This document shows positions 5,470-7,943 of a stretch of 7,943 bases of DNA, in pieces. The stretch comes from JAAGZL01 sp964628835 (GTDB lineage Bacteria > Pseudomonadota > Gammaproteobacteria > Chromatiales > Chromatiaceae). The stretch lies in NCBI GenBank assembly GCA_964628835.1, contig CAZVME010000108.1, forward strand, positions 1-7,943, written 5' to 3'. The notes under the pieces were generated by a model. The model had not been told where the DNA came from and did no database searches. It worked only from the letters and a program-made list of their open reading frames with translations. Numbering within the stretch: position 1 is the first letter of the stretch; every line of letters starts with the position of its first letter. Position numbers and translations under genes: made by a program.

Positions 5470-5517
5470 CAGAAAATTTTGCCTGACCCTAATTTAGGGC
5501 CGGGCGTGAATTTTTCA
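5470..5517. repeat. Long imperfect palindrome after metH, possible terminator
   Basis: The core CCCTAATTTAGGG (5488-5500) extends outwards through interrupted pairing (CCTG with CGGG, then GAAAATTTT with AATTTTTC), giving an imperfect hairpin of about 45 nt. It begins 24 nt past the metH stop on the minus strand. A T-rich stretch (AAAATTTTC) flanks the core on that strand, so it may end metH transcription. It may equally be another member of the repeats in this zone. Confidence 0.4.
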
Positions 5518-5540
5518 GGGTGTGAGCTGTTTGGGGCGGG

Positions 5541-7943
5541 CTACTGGCCAGATGCCAGATTTGGGGCCAGCCAGCGTTTAGCATCGGCAAGATCCATGCC
5601 CTTGCGTTGGGCATAGTCGCTAACTTGGGCGTCATCTATCTTACCCACGGCAAAGTAGCTGGAGTCGGGGTGTGACAGATAGAGGCCGCTTACTGCGGCG
5701 GTGGGTAGCATGGCCTTACTCTCGGTCAGGGTCATGCCGATGTTGTTCTCCACATCCAGCAGTCGCCACAGGATATCCTTCTCGGTGTGATCTGGGCTGG
5801 CGGGGTAGCCGATGGCGGGGCGAATGCCCTGATAGCGCTCTTTTAACAGTGGCTCTAGATCTACCTCTTCCTCCGGGAAGGCGGTTTTTGGGTTCTGGGC
5901 CGTTTCATAACCCCAGTACTCGGTCCTCACCTTGAGGTGCACCCACTCGGCCAGGGCCTCGGCCAGACGGTCGGCCAGGGATTTGAGCATGATGGCGCTG
6001 TAGTCGTCATGGCTAGCCTCGAACTCCGCAAGCTTGGTTTCAATATTGATACCGGCAGTGCAGGCGAAGCCGCCGATGTAGTCAGGCTTGCCGCTCTCAC
6101 CATCTGCAATAAAGTCTGCCAGACAGGGGTTGGCCCTGCCTTCCGGCTGTCTGCCCTGTTTGCGCAGAAAGTGGAGGCAGGTAAGTTCGCTGTCACGTTT
6201 TTCATCATTGAACAGGATTACATCATCGCCTTCACGGTTGGCTGGGAACAGGCCGATTACCGCAGCGGCCTGGAGCCAGCCATGTTTTTTGATCTGTGCC
6301 AGCATGCGCTGGGCGTCATCAAACAGTTTGTTGGCCTCGTAGCCCTTCTCCGGGTGGGCCAGGATCTTGGGATAGCTTCCCTTCAGCTCCCAGGCATGGA
6401 AGAAGAAGGTCCAGTCGATGTAGGGGATGATCTCCTTGATAGGGATATCCTTGAGTACCTGAACGCCGACCTGTTTGGGTTTAGGTGGGTTGTAGCTGGC
6501 CCAGTCGATAACTGTGGCATTGTCTCTGGCCTGTTTTAGAGAGACTAGGTCGCGGGTCTTTTGGGTATTGGCGCGACGTTCTCTGGCGGCTTGGTACTGT
6601 TCGCTGATCTGCGCCAGGTAGGAGGTTCTATGATCGGCTGAAAGCAGGTTGGAGGCTACACCCACCGCACGGGATGCATCGGCGACATGCACCGCAGCCC
6701 CTGTATATTCAGGGGCAATCTTTACAGCAGTGTGGATGATAGATGTGGTTGCGCCACCGATCAGTAGCGGGATGTTCATCCCCAGCCGTTCCATCTCCTT
6801 GGCAATATGTACCATCTCGTCCAGGGAGGGGGTGATCAGGCCGGAGAGCCCGATGATATCCACTTCGTGCTCCCGGGCCAGTTGCAGGATGGTCTCTGCT
6901 GGCACCATAACGCCGGCATCTATCACCTCGTAGTTGTTGCACTGGAGTACCACGGTGACGATGTTTTTGCCGATGTCGTGCACATCGCCCTTTACCGTGG
7001 CCATCAGGATCTTGCCCTGAGTCTTTACCTCGCCTTCACCCTTCTCTTGCTGGATGAATGGTTCTAGCCAGGCTACGGATTTTTTCATCACCCGGGCAGA
7101 TTTTACTACCTGTGGCAGGAACATCTTACCTTCGCCAAATAGGTCGCCTACCAGATTCATGCCGTCCATCAGTGGACCTTCGATAACATCAAGAGAGCGT
7201 TTGGCCTGTTGCCGTGCCTCTTCGGTATCTTCTTCGATGAACTCAGTGATGCCTTTTACCAGGGCGTGTTCCAAGCGTTTCTTAACCGGCCACTGTCTCC
7301 AGGCCTTGTCCTCTTTCTGTACGCTGCCGCCGCCTGTTCCGCGATATTTCTCTGCGATCGCCAACAGATCTTCCGTGCCGTTTTCAGACTGGTTGAGCAC
7401 AACCACTTCTACCCTGTCTTTTAGTTCGGCAGGGAGATCGTCATAGATGGCTAGCTGGCCAGCGTTGACTATGCCCATGTCCAGCCCAGCCTGGATAGCG
7501 TGGTACAGAAATACGGAATGGATGGCCTCGCGTACCGGGTTGTTGCCCCGGAAGGAGAAGGAGACGTTGGAGATGCCGCCAGAGATCAGGGCGTGTGGAC
7601 AGTGTTGTTTTATCTGGCGGGTTGCCTCGATAAAGTCCACGCCGTAGTTGTTGTGCTCTTCGATGCCGGTTGCAACGGCAAAGATATTTGGATCGAAGAT
7701 GATGTCCTCGGCGGGGAAGCCGACTTCTTCGGTAAGTATGCGATAAGTGCGTTTGCAGATCTCAACCTTGCGTTGTTGAGTGTCTGCTTGCCCTTCTTCA
7801 TCGAATGCCATTACAACAGTTGCAGCGCCGTAGCGTTTTATCAGCTTGGCCTGCTTAATAAAGTTTTCTTTGCCCTCTTTTAGGGAGATGGAGTTGACCA
7901 CCCCCTTGCCCTGCAGGCATTTGAGTCCGGTCTCCAGCACCTC
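5541..7943 (-). CDS. metH: Cobalamin-dependent methionine synthase, C-terminal part (cut by window edge)
   Basis: This transfers the methyl group of 5-methyltetrahydrofolate to homocysteine through methylcobalamin, making methionine in the cytoplasm. About 800 of the expected roughly 1230 residues are present; the homocysteine domain and part of the folate domain lie beyond 7943, and the open frame continues to the last base. Counting from the GTG at 7940: residues 1-200 are the end of the folate-binding barrel (VVNSISLKEG, ALISGGISNVSFSFRG), about 215-305 the helical cap over cobalamin (LVGDLFGEGKMFLPQVV), and 310-440 the cobalamin domain. That domain has GDVHDIGKN (H321 is the cobalt ligand), IIGLSGLITPS and LLIGGATTS. 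Residues about 470-799 are the reactivation domain, which binds S-adenosylmethionine through RPAIGYPASPDH (R707, 711-712 GY) and ends in RWLAPNL. All key residues are intact. The GTG at 7940 is an internal codon, not a start. Regulation cannot be judged because the 5' end is absent. Confidence 0.98.
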   Translation of the reverse strand, partial: EVLETGLKCLQGKGVVNSISLKEGKENFIKQAKLIKRYGAATVVMAFDEEGQADTQQRKVEICKRTYRILTEEVGFPAEDIIFDPNIFAVATGIEEHNNYGVDFIEATRQIKQHCPHALISGGISNVSFSFRGNNPVREAIHSVFLYHAIQAGLDMGIVNAGQLAIYDDLPAELKDRVEVVVLNQSENGTEDLLAIAEKYRGTGGGSVQKEDKAWRQWPVKKRLEHALVKGITEFIEEDTEEARQQAKRSLDVIEGPLMDGMNLVGDLFGEGKMFLPQVVKSARVMKKSVAWLEPFIQQEKGEGEVKTQGKILMATVKGDVHDIGKNIVTVVLQCNNYEVIDAGVMVPAETILQLAREHEVDIIGLSGLITPSLDEMVHIAKEMERLGMNIPLLIGGATTSIIHTAVKIAPEYTGAAVHVADASRAVGVASNLLSADHRTSYLAQISEQYQAARERRANTQKTRDLVSLKQARDNATVIDWASYNPPKPKQVGVQVLKDIPIKEIIPYIDWTFFFHAWELKGSYPKILAHPEKGYEANKLFDDAQRMLAQIKKHGWLQAAAVIGLFPANREGDDVILFNDEKRDSELTCLHFLRKQGRQPEGRANPCLADFIADGESGKPDYIGGFACTAGINIETKLAEFEASHDDYSAIMLKSLADRLAEALAEWVHLKVRTEYWGYETAQNPKTAFPEEEVDLEPLLKERYQGIRPAIGYPASPDHTEKDILWRLLDVENNIGMTLTESKAMLPTAAVSGLYLSHPDSSYFAVGKIDDAQVSDYAQRKGMDLADAKRWLAPNLASGQ

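Noticed and set aside
5937..6539. Plus-strand open frame of 200 codons opposite metH
   Set aside because: It is antisense to the conserved reactivation domain of metH, with no family resemblance of its own.
1..7943. CRISPR array, tRNA, rRNA or a complete transposase gene
   Set aside because: I saw no regularly spaced direct repeats, no tRNA cloverleaf or CCA-ended stretch, no rRNA-like sequence and no transposase motifs on either strand.

Overview
The window looks like a piece of gammaproteobacterial chromosome. Methionine synthase closely follows the Escherichia coli MetH pattern, and the succinate dehydrogenase is the soluble-anchor 'type E' form (SdhA, a ferredoxin-like SdhB and a CCG-domain protein). 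That form is familiar from sulfur-oxidising and anaerobic proteobacteria, Campylobacterota and archaea. A free-living or symbiotic sulfur-oxidising gammaproteobacterium is my inference; nothing here proves it.

Layout, left to right: (1) positions 1-378 contain no gene I can recognise. (2) At 379-837 (+) is a small exported LTxxQ (Spy/CpxP-like) protein, visibly richer in A+T than the rest. (3) Positions 838-1313 are gene debris: a long inverted repeat (857-946), then the 3' end of a RelE-type toxin gene (946-1047), then a frameshifted 3' end of hemE (about 1136-1296), closed by a strong two-way terminator (1314-1349). (4) Positions 4939-1364 on the minus strand hold a tight three-gene operon, sdhA-sdhB-CCG protein, with a 1-nt gap and a 4-nt overlap. 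(5) Positions 4985-5540 are a second debris zone. It holds a possible response-regulator receiver remnant, an unrecognised glycine-rich frame, the collapsed 3' end of a chemotaxis receptor gene, a second A-tract/GGGG inverted repeat and a further palindrome. (6) Positions 5541-7943 (minus) hold the C-terminal two thirds of metH, which runs off the right edge.

The three sdh genes should form one enzyme. SdhA oxidises succinate (or reduces fumarate) on FAD, SdhB carries electrons through its iron-sulfur clusters, and the CCG protein replaces the usual membrane cytochrome b as the link to quinone. SdhB has an extra cysteine (C222) where classical enzymes keep a [3Fe-4S] cluster, which fits the type E assignment.

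The most unusual feature is the state of the DNA on both sides of the operon. At least three gene remnants keep their 3' ends and have lost their 5' parts. In two of them (relE-like and chemotaxis receptor) the truncation point lies directly against an inverted repeat beginning AAAGGGG. I found no complete new multi-gene system; the candidate novelty is this repeat family and its link to gene truncation.
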